Shown: in pieces, positions 1 to 8,622 of the stretch | Layout of the letters: each line of letters opens with the position of its first letter | Numbering within the stretch: position 1 is the stretch's first letter | From: Kribbella albertanoniae | GTDB taxonomy: Bacteria > Actinomycetota > Actinomycetes > Propionibacteriales > Kribbellaceae | DNA: 64,000 nucleotides | Direction: 5' to 3' | NCBI RefSeq assembly: GCF_004348455.1 | Contig: NZ_SMKA01000003.1 | Location: 55,732-119,731, forward strand | Made by a program: the position numbers and the translations under genes | Notes under the pieces: model-generated | Told to the model about the DNA's origin: nothing | Seen by the model: only the letters and a program-made list of their open reading frames with translations | Database searches by the model: none

Positions 1-105
1 TCTGGACTTGGAGAAGGCCCAGCGGCAGAGCAGCACCATCACCCCGGCGAAGGCCAGGGCGATGACGGGGAACAGGAAGTACTGCTCGGCGAACACATAC
101 CCCAT
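1..105 (-). CDS. Small membrane protein, 5' part only (3' end outside window)
   Basis: Reading the minus strand from ATG at 105 to the window edge gives about 35 codons without a stop. They begin MGYVFAEQYF and contain one long hydrophobic stretch (LFPVIALAFAGVMVLLC) followed by RWAFSKSR, a typical single membrane segment with positive residues on the inner side. Small proteins of this shape are common in actinomycetes, but no function can be given. No strong ribosome binding site is visible, so the start could lie elsewhere. The gene is divergent from the STAS gene on its right. Confidence 0.5.
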   Translation of the reverse strand, partial: MGYVFAEQYFLFPVIALAFAGVMVLLCRWAFSKSR

Positions 106-231
106 TGTGGCCCAGAAGAAAATCTCGTGGGGTCTTGGCAACCTTCCGGGTGTCCAGGGAGTCTTTACGAACACAACGCGCACTCAGCGGCCGATCACTC
201 GGGGGCCGCCGGACGAGCGGAGGGCACGGAC

Positions 232-567
232 ATGAACGCACCGACCCATGACAACGTCAGCCATTCAACCGGGAACGTCATACACCTGACCGGCATCCTG
301 GACGTGCGCTCGGTAGGCGACGTCCGGCAGACTCTCAACCAGCTGATCGACACCTCGCAGGGCGACGTGATCGTCGACCTCGAAGCCGTGGACGCCGTCG
401 ACGCGACCGGCCTGGGTCTCTTGGTGGCGACCCATCGCCGGACCCAGCTCCTGGGCCGTCAGCTCGTCCTGTGGCATCCACTCCCGTCCGTCGTGCGGAT
501 CCTGGCGGTCACCCGCCTGCACCGCATCCTGCACGTGGAACGCACACCGCTGCCGATGACGGCCTGA
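232..567 (+). CDS. STAS-domain protein (anti-sigma factor antagonist-like)
   Basis: A 111-residue protein made of a single STAS domain. The fold is recognisable from the strand pattern VIHLTGILDVRSV near the N-terminus and the block VIVDLEAVDAVDATGLGLLV in the middle. In anti-sigma antagonists such as SpoIIAA the loop reads D-S-S-G and the second Ser is the phosphorylated residue. Here it reads D-A-T-G, so a Thr sits at the phosphosite. The expected role is partner switching with an anti-sigma kinase, but no kinase or sigma gene is adjacent. I chose ATG 232 because it follows an AGGG-type ribosome binding site; the longer reading frame upstream has shadow-like composition. Confidence 0.8.
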   Translation: MNAPTHDNVSHSTGNVIHLTGILDVRSVGDVRQTLNQLIDTSQGDVIVDLEAVDAVDATGLGLLVATHRRTQLLGRQLVLWHPLPSVVRILAVTRLHRILHVERTPLPMTA

Positions 568-745
568 GGGGAGGTCTGGCGCCCCCACGCCTACTGCGCT
601 GCACTCGGCACGGCACCTCGACGCACTGGAGCAAAGGCCACGATGGAAAAACATCGAGGCCTCCGCTCCAGCACGCCGAGCTACCGCACCGAGCACATGC
701 TCGCTACGGCGCGGGGCCGCCAGACCTCCCCCGAATGTGACGCAG

Positions 746-773
746 CCCCCTTATGACACGAGTCACGAGGGGG
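746..773 (+). repeat. Short inverted repeat upstream of the mutase gene
   Basis: CCCCCT (746-751) and AGGGGG (768-773) are perfectly complementary around a 16-base loop that itself contains GTCA/TGAC half-sites. It lies 36 bases before the proposed ecm start. It could be a leader hairpin or the tail terminator of the STAS unit. The rest of the 568-809 gap shows no convincing gene. Confidence 0.35.
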
Positions 774-809
774 CGACTCACAAGCTCACACAGTCCTACT
801 CTCGGGTAC

Positions 810-2795
810 ATGACGACTGGTGAGCGGGACCGGCCGTGGGTGATGCGGACCTACGCGGGGCATTCGTCCGCGGCGGAGTCGAACACGCTGTTCCGGCGGA
901 ACCTGGCCAAGGGACAGACGGGGTTGTCGGTGGCGTTCGACCTGCCGACACAGACCGGGTACGACGCTGATCATCCGCTGGCGAAGGGCGAGGTCGGCAA
1001 GGTCGGCGTACCGGTGGCGCATCTGGGCGATGTGCGGGCGCTGTTCGACCAGATCCCGCTGGCGCAGATGAACACCTCGATGACGATCAACGCGCCGGCC
1101 ATGTGGATGCTGGCGCTCTACCAGGTCGCGGCGCAGGAGCAGGGTGCGTTGCCGTCCGAGCTGACCGGTACGACGCAGAACGACATCGTCAAGGAGTACC
1201 TGTCCCGCGGGACGTATGCGTTCCCGCCGGACGCGTCGCTGCGGCTGACGACCGACCTGATCGCCTACACGGTCGCGAACGTCCCGAAGTGGAACCCGAT
1301 CAACATCTGCAGCTACCACCTGCAGGAGGCCGGGGCGACCCCGGTGCAGGAGCTTGCCTTCGCACTCTCCACGGCGATCGCCGTACTGGATCGAGTGCGG
1401 GACGGTGGTCAGGTGGATCCGGAGCGGTTCGGTGACGTCGTACAGCGGATCTCCTTCTTCGTGAACTCCGGTGTGCGGTTCATCGAGGAGATGTGCAAGA
1501 TGCGCGCGTTCGTCCGGCTGTGGGACGAGCTGACGCTGGAGCGGTACGGCATCACGGACCCCAAGGCGCGACGGCTCCGGTACGGCGTTCAGGTGAACTC
1601 GCTCGGTTTGACCGAGGCGCAGCCCGAGAACAACGTGCAGCGGATCGTGCTCGAGATGCTCGGCGTGACGCTCTCCAAGAACGCCCGGGCGCGTGCGGTG
1701 CAGTTGCCGGCGTGGAACGAGGCGCTCGGCCTCCCGCGGCCGTGGGACCAGCAGTGGTCGCTCCGGATGCAGCAGGTGCTTGCGTACGAGTCCGACCTGC
1801 TCGAGTACGACGACATCTTCGACGGCTCGCATGTCATCGCAGCCAAGGTGGATGAGCTGGTCGCGGGAGCGCGTGACGAGATCGACCGCGTGCAGGCCAT
1901 GGGCGGTGCGGTCGTGGCTGTGGAGAGCGGCTATCTGAAGTCGGCTCTGGTCGGTTCACACGCCGAGCGCTGGCAGCGGATCGAGTCCGGTGAGCAGGTT
2001 GTGGTCGGCGTCAACAAGTTCGAGAACACCGAGCCGTCGCCGCTGACCGCTGACCTGGACACTGCGATCCAGACCGTCGACCCGGCCGCCGAACAGGCCG
2101 CTCTGACCTCTCTGCGCGAGTGGCGGTCGCAGCGGGATCAGAAGGCGGTCGACACGGCCCTGGCGAAGCTGCGCGACACTGCGAAGGGCACCGACAACCT
2201 GATGCCGGCAACGCTCGAGTGCGTCCGGGCCGGCGTGACCACGGGTGAGTGGTCCGGCGTACTGCGGGAGATGTTCGGTGAGTACCGTGCGCCGACCGGT
2301 GTGTCCGGATCGGTGGGTGTGTCGGCCGGCGGTGAGGCGATCGCTGCGGTCCGGGTGAAGGTGTCCGAGACGTCGACCGAGCTGGGCGGCAGACTGCGGT
2401 TCCTGGTTGGCAAGCCAGGACTGGACGGTCACTCGAACGGCGCTGAGCAGGTCGCCGTCCGGGCTCGTGATGTCGGCTTCGAGGTGATCTACCAAGGCAT
2501 CCGGCTGACACCCGAGCAGATCGTGGCGGCAGCGGTGGCCGAGGACGTGCACTGTGTCGGGCTGTCGATTCTGTCCGGCTCGCACATGGAGCTGGTCCCG
2601 GCCGTCGTGGCCGGTCTGCGCGAGGCGGGCCTTGAGGACGTGCCCGTGGTTGTCGGCGGAATCGTGCCGGATGCCGACGCGAGGGCACTGCTGGCGTCCG
2701 GTGTGGCGGCCGTTTACACCCCGAAGGACTACGACCTGACCGGCATGATGTCCGACATGGTCGACGTGATCAGGGCGGCCAACAAACTCGACTGA
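810..2795 (+). CDS. ecm: Ethylmalonyl-CoA mutase (MeaA-type), adenosylcobalamin-dependent
   Basis: A 661-residue protein with the N-terminal TIM-barrel substrate domain and C-terminal B12 domain on one chain. The N-terminus (DRPWVMRTYAGHSSA, then GLSVAFDLPTQTGYD) and the block NTSMTINAPAMW match the MeaA/Ecm branch better than the larger methylmalonyl-CoA mutase subunit, which is typically somewhat longer. The cobalamin signature D-x-H-x-x-G is present at GLDGHSNG (ligand His about 541), with SILSG and VGGI downstream. The enzyme converts ethylmalonyl-CoA to methylsuccinyl-CoA in the ethylmalonyl-CoA pathway for acetyl-CoA assimilation. Other pathway genes (crotonyl-CoA carboxylase/reductase, methylsuccinyl-CoA dehydrogenase) are not adjacent. 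ATG 810 fits the conserved N-terminus; the frame is open 19 codons further up. Confidence 0.9.
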   Translation: MTTGERDRPWVMRTYAGHSSAAESNTLFRRNLAKGQTGLSVAFDLPTQTGYDADHPLAKGEVGKVGVPVAHLGDVRALFDQIPLAQMNTSMTINAPAMWMLALYQVAAQEQGALPSELTGTTQNDIVKEYLSRGTYAFPPDASLRLTTDLIAYTVANVPKWNPINICSYHLQEAGATPVQELAFALSTAIAVLDRVRDGGQVDPERFGDVVQRISFFVNSGVRFIEEMCKMRAFVRLWDELTLERYGITDPKARRLRYGVQVNSLGLTEAQPENNVQRIVLEMLGVTLSKNARARAVQLPAWNEALGLPRPWDQQWSLRMQQVLAYESDLLEYDDIFDGSHVIAAKVDELVAGARDEIDRVQAMGGAVVAVESGYLKSALVGSHAERWQRIESGEQVVVGVNKFENTEPSPLTADLDTAIQTVDPAAEQAALTSLREWRSQRDQKAVDTALAKLRDTAKGTDNLMPATLECVRAGVTTGEWSGVLREMFGEYRAPTGVSGSVGVSAGGEAIAAVRVKVSETSTELGGRLRFLVGKPGLDGHSNGAEQVAVRARDVGFEVIYQGIRLTPEQIVAAAVAEDVHCVGLSILSGSHMELVPAVVAGLREAGLEDVPVVVGGIVPDADARALLASGVAAVYTPKDYDLTGMMSDMVDVIRAANKLD

Positions 2796-2868
2796 CCATC
2801 GGGCAGTGCTGAAGGATGTGGTGAAGGATTCTCACGGAAATCGTTGTCCAATGGTAGTTTCCTGCCTT

Positions 2869-2883
2869 CGGAAGCCTCTTCCG
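2869..2883 (+). repeat. 15-base palindrome before the esterase gene
   Basis: CGGAAG-CCT-CTTCCG is a perfect 6-base-arm palindrome 29 bases upstream of the secreted esterase start. Its position suggests an operator or a small leader hairpin, but no regulator can be assigned. Confidence 0.3.
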
Positions 2884-2912
2884 TGCGAAAACATCATCCG
2901 GAGGTCCCGCCC

Positions 2913-4970
2913 ATGCCTCGGTCCGCGCGATTCCGCGCCTTTCTGACAACGATCCTCACCACGGCCGCAGTTCTCGGAGCTGCCCCGTCCTCATCTACCG
3001 CCGCGACCACCGCCCCAGCCGCAGCCGGTTGTGACGCCGCGGCGGCCGGCTACACCACGGCACTGCAGATCAACCTGCCCACGTCTGCGAGCTGGCTCAA
3101 CACGACCCCGCCGTACACGGTGAACAACACCGCCGCCATCGGCTCCAATTTCGATCGCGTCGGCTACTGCCTCGAGCTGAACGGCCCGCAGGGCGTTCAG
3201 TGGGTGTGGACGGCGATGGCGCCGTTCACCAGCGACGCCAGGCGACTGGGCCTGCAGACATCCACCGGACAGATCTTCCGGCAGCAGGTCGGCGACCTCG
3301 AGGTCGCCTCCAACGTGGCCGGCGTGACGACCGGCACAGGTCAGACCGGGTACGTCGAGATGTGGCCGAACCGGTACGACAAAGTCGCCAGCGGCCAGGT
3401 GCCGAATGCCTCGGAGAGCACGTACGACGCCGACGACAGCCCGACCACGGTTCTCGGCCACGGCTCGTTCCAGATCCACCAGATCGGTGCCACCAAGCCG
3501 TCGAGCGTGCCGGCCAAGCCGGTGCTCTCGATCAACAGGTTCAGCGAGTCGACCAGCAACGTCCTCGCGCTCGGCATCGGCGCCAACACCAGTGGGGCGC
3601 CCGACTGGACGCTGACCGACAACGCGGCGACGTACACGCAGCGCAAGCTGACCGTCTACGCCCGCCCGTCGCTGGTGAAGCTGACTGACATGCCGCAGGA
3701 CCTGAAGCTGATCCCGCGGGACAGCCAGAACGGAGCCAACCCCGCAGTGGCCGGTGAAGTCACCGCCGCCGGGGTGGATCAGGTCGAACTGCGCGTCACT
3801 GGCCACGGCGAGACGCAGACCTTCACCGCTCCGGCGTCCGCGCCGTTCCGGTTCACGCCGCGCATCGAGGCGGGTCTGTGGGACTACACCTTCGAACTAA
3901 GAGCCACTGGGCCTGGCATCGACCGCGTCGTGGCCAGGCGCACCGGCATCGTCTCCGGTGACGTGTATGTGGTGCAGGGGCAGTCGAATGCCCAGGCAGC
4001 CAAATACGCCGGCGCCGCGAACGTCGAAGAGTCGCGCTATCTCAGGAGCTTCGGCAGCGCGACCGTCGAGTCTTCCCTCTCTGGCCCTGACCGGGTCTGG
4101 CACTACGCGACCGGCGACATCACCAAGCAGCCCGGTTCGGCCGGTCAGTGGGCGATCCGGATGGGCCGCCGAATCGTCGACACCTATGGAGTTCCGGTCG
4201 CCCTGTTCAACGGCGCGCACGGCGGGAAGCCGGCCAGCTTCTTCCAGCGCAACGACACCACCCCGAACGACCTGACGACCAACTACGGACGCCTACGCAG
4301 TCGCTTGCAGGCCTCCGGAGTGCTCAGCAAGGTCAAGGGCGTGTTCTGGTACCAGGGTGAGTCCGAGAGCGACAACGCAGCAGTCCACATCTCCGGCACC
4401 ACTTCACTGCTGGCGGACTGGCGCACGGAGATGACAACTGCGAAGTACTTCGTCTACCAGGTCCGCACGTCCCCCTGTCAGAACACCACGACCATCAACC
4501 TCCGTGAGGCGCAGCGCAAACTCGGCCCCAGCCACGGCGTCACCCTGCTGTCGACAACCAGCCTGTCCGGTCACGACGGCTGCCACTACGCCTACGCCGA
4601 TGGCTACCGCGAGATGGGCGACCAAACGTTCGCAGTAGTGGCCAGGGAGCTGTACGACGGCCCGTCGGCCGGCGTGGCTCCGCCGAACCCGGCAAGTGTC
4701 ACCCAGAGCGGCAACACCCTCACTGTGAAGCTCCGGTCGACCGATCCGCTCACAGTGGAAGCCGGAGTGCGCGCGGACTTCCGGCTGGTCGGCTCCACCG
4801 TCACTGTCAGTTCGGTGGCCTACGAAGCCGGTGGCTCACTCAAGCTCACCTTGTCCGGTACGCCGACCGGTGCGACCGCACTCGTCTACCAGGGGCACCT
4901 GAAGTCGGGGCCGGCGATCACCAATGCCACCGGGACCGGCCTGCTGGCCTTCAGCCTCGCTATCAGCTAG
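2913..4970 (+). CDS. Secreted SGNH / sialate O-acetylesterase-like carbohydrate esterase
   Basis: A 685-residue exported protein. The first 30 residues form a signal peptide (Arg-rich start, hydrophobic core, Ala-rich cleavage region). Residues about 40-345 form a domain I do not recognise that begins with a Cys-containing segment. The esterase domain follows: VVQGQSN places the nucleophile at Ser358, WYQGESESD is a conserved SASA-family block, and SGHDGCHY supplies the Asp555/His558 pair. The last 90 residues look like a beta-sandwich tail. Family members remove acetyl groups from sugars, so the protein probably acts on polysaccharides outside the cell. ATG 2913 follows GGAGG with good spacing. 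The gene is convergent with the next, overlapping it by 8 bases. Confidence 0.82.
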   Translation: MPRSARFRAFLTTILTTAAVLGAAPSSSTAATTAPAAAGCDAAAAGYTTALQINLPTSASWLNTTPPYTVNNTAAIGSNFDRVGYCLELNGPQGVQWVWTAMAPFTSDARRLGLQTSTGQIFRQQVGDLEVASNVAGVTTGTGQTGYVEMWPNRYDKVASGQVPNASESTYDADDSPTTVLGHGSFQIHQIGATKPSSVPAKPVLSINRFSESTSNVLALGIGANTSGAPDWTLTDNAATYTQRKLTVYARPSLVKLTDMPQDLKLIPRDSQNGANPAVAGEVTAAGVDQVELRVTGHGETQTFTAPASAPFRFTPRIEAGLWDYTFELRATGPGIDRVVARRTGIVSGDVYVVQGQSNAQAAKYAGAANVEESRYLRSFGSATVESSLSGPDRVWHYATGDITKQPGSAGQWAIRMGRRIVDTYGVPVALFNGAHGGKPASFFQRNDTTPNDLTTNYGRLRSRLQASGVLSKVKGVFWYQGESESDNAAVHISGTTSLLADWRTEMTTAKYFVYQVRTSPCQNTTTINLREAQRKLGPSHGVTLLSTTSLSGHDGCHYAYADGYREMGDQTFAVVARELYDGPSAGVAPPNPASVTQSGNTLTVKLRSTDPLTVEAGVRADFRLVGSTVTVSSVAYEAGGSLKLTLSGTPTGATALVYQGHLKSGPAITNATGTGLLAFSLAIS

Positions 4971-5463
4971 CCGGTACGGCGCCGGCCCGCTCACTCAGCA
5001 ACTCCTCAACGGCCTTGGGCAGAGTGGTCTCGAAGTCGAGCAGCTTTGCCCAGGTCAGGGTGACGGTGATCAGCGTCATCTCGGTGTAGAGACCCTTCAC
5101 GCCGGCCACCCAGCCGACGTACTGCTCCTCGGTCATCACCTTGCGGCCGGCCACCAGGTAGCCCTCCGGGATGCCCTGGACCAGCTCGACCTCGGCGGTG
5201 CCGCGGAGCAGCAGCACCTTGGGCGGGAAGGCGCCCTTGTCGATGGTGAGGGCGACCTTCGGGTTCTTCTTCAGCGCGGCGACCTTGGCCGACTTCGGCA
5301 CGGTGGCGATCAGCAGCTTGTCGCCCTCCATCCAGAAGCCGATCGGGATCACCCGCGGGTCGCCGTCCAGGCCGTCGTAGGCGAAGCGGGCCGGCTCGGG
5401 GCCGTTCAGCAGTTGCTGGGAGTACGGCTTGGCGAGGATCTCGGCGATCTGTTCGGCGTTCAT
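4963..5463 (-). CDS. Pyridoxamine 5'-phosphate oxidase-fold (split-barrel flavin) protein
   Basis: A 166-residue protein with the split beta-barrel fold of PPOX enzymes: RVIPIGFWMEGDKLLIATVP, then AALKKNPKVALTID, the usual pattern of a small FMN- or F420-binding oxidoreductase. It ends with an acidic helix region (KAVEELLSERAG). The substrate cannot be told from sequence. I chose ATG 5463, which gives the conserved MNAEQIAEIL opening. The frame stays open to 5532, but that 23-residue extension is unlike the family. It is divergent from the glycosidase-like gene at 5550. Confidence 0.75.
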   Translation of the reverse strand: MNAEQIAEILAKPYSQQLLNGPEPARFAYDGLDGDPRVIPIGFWMEGDKLLIATVPKSAKVAALKKNPKVALTIDKGAFPPKVLLLRGTAEVELVQGIPEGYLVAGRKVMTEEQYVGWVAGVKGLYTEMTLITVTLTWAKLLDFETTLPKAVEELLSERAGAVPAS

Positions 5464-5549
5464 GGTTCGAATCCAATCGGTGCGGTGGGTGCTTTCGTTG
5501 ATGGGACGGAGCTGCCGGGCGATCCTCGACATCAGTAGGTTGGGGAATT

Positions 5550-7406
5550 GTGGAATCTTTCGGATTCGGTCCCGGAACCGTTCAGATCGCCGACGACGGC
5601 GCGGTCGCCCAGGTGCTGCACCCCGACGGCCGCGACGTGCTCCAGTACGCCGCGCCGCGCGCCTGGGGCAAGGGCTTCCTGATCACGGACCGCGGCAGCC
5701 ACCGCTTCGACCACCCGGCACTCGTGCGCTGGCGGAGCACTGGACTCGACCTCCTCTACCAGCTGGGCGGTCTGGAGCTCCGGGTCGGCCGCCGCTTCGG
5801 TGAGCACTGGACGGAGACGTACGAACTCCGCAATCCGACCGGAGCGCCGGTCGAGGTCGGCTCACTCGCGATCAGTACGCCGTACCGCGATGTGTATCGC
5901 TCTAGTCGCGAGAGCCTCACCGGTGCAGTCCACGCGCACATCTGGACCGGCGGTGCGGACGCATGGGCCTGGGCAGTCCCGATGGACGGCAGTGGTCCCG
6001 GTCTGGGGCTACAGCTCAAGGAAGGCGAGCTCTGGGCGTACTCCGTCGAGTCCCGCGAACCAGACAGCAGCAGCAACACCCGCGGCCATCTCTACCTGCA
6101 CATCACCGACCACGCACGCGCACCGCACGCCATGGGCGGTCAGCCGCAGATCACGCTCGCCCCAGGAGCGTCGTACCGCTGGACGTGGCAGCTCGGCTGG
6201 TACGACGACCTGTCCGCCTTCCACGCGGATCGCGGGCCACGGCTCGTTGCTGACCGGCTGGCGGCCGAGGTGGGGGGGACGATCGAGGTGCGTGGCCATG
6301 GCCCAGTCACTGCTCAAGAGCCTGGTCTGAAGTATGTCGATGCCGACGGTGCGCGAGTGGCGCTGCTGTTCCACGAGCCGCTGCGGGTGATCGCAGAGCG
6401 CCGCGTGCGGTTCGTTCTCGACCACCAGCGTCGTCCCGAGCTACCGGACAGCCGCCAGTACGCCTTCGTGCCGTACGACGTCGACAGCGGGCTGACCGTG
6501 CTGGCCGACGGCTGGCGGGACTGGTCCGACGGGCGTGAGCGGATCGGTATGGCGCTCCTGCTGCAGGAGGTCCGTGACCAGGGCTGGGGTGACCGGCGGG
6601 AGCTCGATGAAGCACTGGCTGGGTATGAGCGCTTCGTTCACGACTATCTGGTCGACGACGACGGCACAGTCCACGAGGACAGCGAGAATCGGGACCACAT
6701 CAGGCTCTACAACTTCCCGTGGTTCGCACGGTTCCTGCTGGGCCAGGGTGACCGGGAGGGTGCAGCACGCGTCCTCAACCGGTACTACGAGCTGGGCGGC
6801 GATCACTTCCTCGCCTTCGATCTCGGGCCGCTCCTGACCGAGCTGGGACTGCATGAGCATCTCGTCCGGCATGCGCGCACGTTCCTCCAGTACGGCGATG
6901 AGCTGCCGCCGCATGAGGTCAACTACGAGCAGTCGATGGTGGCACCACTCCTGGAGCTCCTGGTCGCGGCGTACCGGATTGCACCGGAGGAGATCGACGG
7001 TGCCGAGCTGAGCCGCAGACTGCCCTGGCTGACTGCGTTCGCGGCCGACCAGCCCGACGTACGGCTGCGGCACGTGCCGATCCGGCACTGGGACGGCTAC
7101 TGGTTCGGACGACTGCGACTGTGGGGTGACGTCTTCCCGCACTACTGGTCTGTGCTCAGTGCGGCCGTGTACGACGCCTGGCCGCGCGAACTGGTCACCG
7201 AGCAGCAGGCGGCCTGGCTGGATGCCGCAGCGGCTGCGATTCTGCGCGCGAACCTGGTCAACTTCGCCCCGGACGGTACGGCGACCTGTGCGTTCGTCTA
7301 CCCGAGTTGTGTGAACGGCCAGCCGGCGCACGTCGCGGACCCGCTCGCAAATGATCAGGACTGGGCTCTCGTCTACGCCCTACGTTCTAACGATAGAAGG
7401 TGTTAA
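5550..7406 (+). CDS. Six-hairpin glycosidase-like protein, cytoplasmic
   Basis: A 618-residue protein without a signal peptide or membrane segment. Residues 1-270 look like a beta-rich N-terminal domain. From about 330 onward come helical repeats with aromatic and acidic clusters typical of (alpha/alpha)6 barrels: NRDHIRLYNFPWFARFLL, ELGGDHFLAFDLGPLL, RHWDGYWFGRLRLWGD and HYWSVLSAAVYDAW. This arrangement suggests a glycoside hydrolase or unsaturated-sugar hydrolase acting on imported oligosaccharides, but neither family nor catalytic acids can be fixed here. The GTG start at 5550 follows GGGGA. The stop lies within a short GGTG/CACC hairpin. No transporter or sugar regulator is adjacent. Confidence 0.65.
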   Translation: MESFGFGPGTVQIADDGAVAQVLHPDGRDVLQYAAPRAWGKGFLITDRGSHRFDHPALVRWRSTGLDLLYQLGGLELRVGRRFGEHWTETYELRNPTGAPVEVGSLAISTPYRDVYRSSRESLTGAVHAHIWTGGADAWAWAVPMDGSGPGLGLQLKEGELWAYSVESREPDSSSNTRGHLYLHITDHARAPHAMGGQPQITLAPGASYRWTWQLGWYDDLSAFHADRGPRLVADRLAAEVGGTIEVRGHGPVTAQEPGLKYVDADGARVALLFHEPLRVIAERRVRFVLDHQRRPELPDSRQYAFVPYDVDSGLTVLADGWRDWSDGRERIGMALLLQEVRDQGWGDRRELDEALAGYERFVHDYLVDDDGTVHEDSENRDHIRLYNFPWFARFLLGQGDREGAARVLNRYYELGGDHFLAFDLGPLLTELGLHEHLVRHARTFLQYGDELPPHEVNYEQSMVAPLLELLVAAYRIAPEEIDGAELSRRLPWLTAFAADQPDVRLRHVPIRHWDGYWFGRLRLWGDVFPHYWSVLSAAVYDAWPRELVTEQQAAWLDAAAAAILRANLVNFAPDGTATCAFVYPSCVNGQPAHVADPLANDQDWALVYALRSNDRRC

Positions 7407-7471
7407 AAGCACCACAGCCGAGTGAGAGAGGCCACCGGCAGTTTACGAAAGATACCTACCTTCGCAGGGGT

Positions 7472-7509
7472 GGCGGATGGTAACTTCACGACACAGAAGG
7501 CCATCCGCC
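7472..7509 (+). repeat. Inverted repeat in the leader of the LuxR-type gene
   Basis: GGCGGATGG (7472-7480) pairs perfectly with CCATCCGCC (7501-7509) around a 20-base loop, ending 13 bases before the GTG start at 7523. It is an operator or a leader hairpin that could mask the start region. The rest of the 7407-7522 gap shows nothing clear. Confidence 0.4.
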
Positions 7510-7522
7510 CTGGTGGCCGATC

Positions 7523-8524
7523 GTGGTGGGGGATATCGCCGTGGTTGCAGGAGTCACCGCCGGCTTCAGCCGGCAACCGCAGGAGTTGTCCGAACACGAG
7601 AAGCTCGTTCGCGAGCTGCTCCCCGATGATGTCGCCGATGCGTATCTCGAGCTGACGCACGCCGGTGCCCGCGTGGCCTATCCGGAGGACCCAGTCGACC
7701 AGGAGCTGCTCAGCCGCCACCTGGCCTACCTGCAGCACGGACCGGAGTTCGTCCTGCTCCGAGCCGTTGATCCGTTGATCGCCGTGACCGGCCTGCTGAC
7801 CCAGGTCCACCACGAGCTCACCAAACAGCACGACCGGCTCTTGCAGGGCTATGTCGCTGCTGCCGAGATGCATCAGCTCCAGTTACATGACCGCCGGTCC
7901 GAGCAGGTGCCGTCGGTGCTGGCGCAGGTGCTGACCGATCCGGACGAGCTGACTGCCCGCTGGACGACGTCGATCCACACAGTCCAGTGCACGTACCGAT
8001 CCATCCTCACCGACGAGGGCCCCGCGGCCGCATTGCCGTCGCTGATCAACGGGCAGTGCAACAGCATGACGTTCCGCGAGCTGTGCACACCGGAGTATCT
8101 CGCTGAGCACGGTGCGCACCTTGCGATCAGTGCCGGCGTGGAAGTACGCACGGTCCGCAACCTGCCGACCCGGATGGCCATAGTCGACGACCACTTCGCA
8201 CTGGTCGGTCTGGCCGCGGGTGGTAGCACTGGCGCGCTACTGGTCCGCTCAGCACCACTGGTGGCCGCACTGACGCAGTACTACGACCAACTGTGGGAGT
8301 CCGCCACACCAGTCGTGCAGACGCAGACAACAGGCCTCGGCGGGACAGAGCGCGAAGTGCTCCGCCTACTGGTCCACGGACTCAAGGACGACGCGATTGC
8401 CCGCCACCTGCAGCTCAGCGTCCGCACAGTACGCCGTCACATCGCCGCCATCATGGAGTTCGTCGACGCCCCCACCCGCTTCGCGGCGGGCGCGGCCGCA
8501 CAACGACTAGGTCTGCTGGGCTGA
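7523..8524 (+). CDS. LuxR-family DNA-binding regulator
   Basis: A 333-residue protein whose last 65 residues form a LuxR/GerE helix-turn-helix: GGTEREVLRLLVHGLKDDAI, then ARHLQLSVRTVRRHIAAIM, where the recognition helix lies. The N-terminal 250 residues include a helical segment (HHELTKQHDRLLQGYVAAAE) and a region resembling a PLD-like sensor fold found in other stand-alone actinomycete LuxR proteins. There is no response-regulator receiver domain. In-frame GTG codons at 7523, 7526 and 7541 all could serve as start, and none has a strong ribosome binding site. It precedes the Rhs gene by about 100 bases and could regulate it. Confidence 0.75.
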   Translation: MVGDIAVVAGVTAGFSRQPQELSEHEKLVRELLPDDVADAYLELTHAGARVAYPEDPVDQELLSRHLAYLQHGPEFVLLRAVDPLIAVTGLLTQVHHELTKQHDRLLQGYVAAAEMHQLQLHDRRSEQVPSVLAQVLTDPDELTARWTTSIHTVQCTYRSILTDEGPAAALPSLINGQCNSMTFRELCTPEYLAEHGAHLAISAGVEVRTVRNLPTRMAIVDDHFALVGLAAGGSTGALLVRSAPLVAALTQYYDQLWESATPVVQTQTTGLGGTEREVLRLLVHGLKDDAIARHLQLSVRTVRRHIAAIMEFVDAPTRFAAGAAAQRLGLLG

Positions 8525-8569
8525 ACTGGCCAATAGCGGAAGGTGTCCACTACTGACCTGTCCGGGTCG

Positions 8570-8607
8570 GGGGCGGGGCCCCACGCTGGAGCGGAGTACC
8601 CCGCCCC
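8570..8607 (+). repeat. GC-rich hairpin directly before the Rhs ribosome binding site
   Basis: GGGGCGGGG (8570-8578) is complementary to CCCCGCCCC (8599-8607) with a 20-base loop. The right arm abuts the AGGAGGT ribosome binding site of the Rhs gene. It may terminate the luxR-type transcript or control initiation of the Rhs gene. Confidence 0.45.
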
Positions 8608-8622
8608 AGGAGGTCACCGCCC

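Noticed and set aside
471..740. Open frame of 89 codons after the STAS gene
   Set aside because: It starts inside the STAS gene in another frame, has no ribosome binding site and shows shadow-type composition.
5464..5474. GGTTCGAATCC, a tRNA T-loop-like string
   Set aside because: No acceptor stem, D arm or anticodon arm can be drawn around it; it lies just before the start codon of the PPOX-fold gene.
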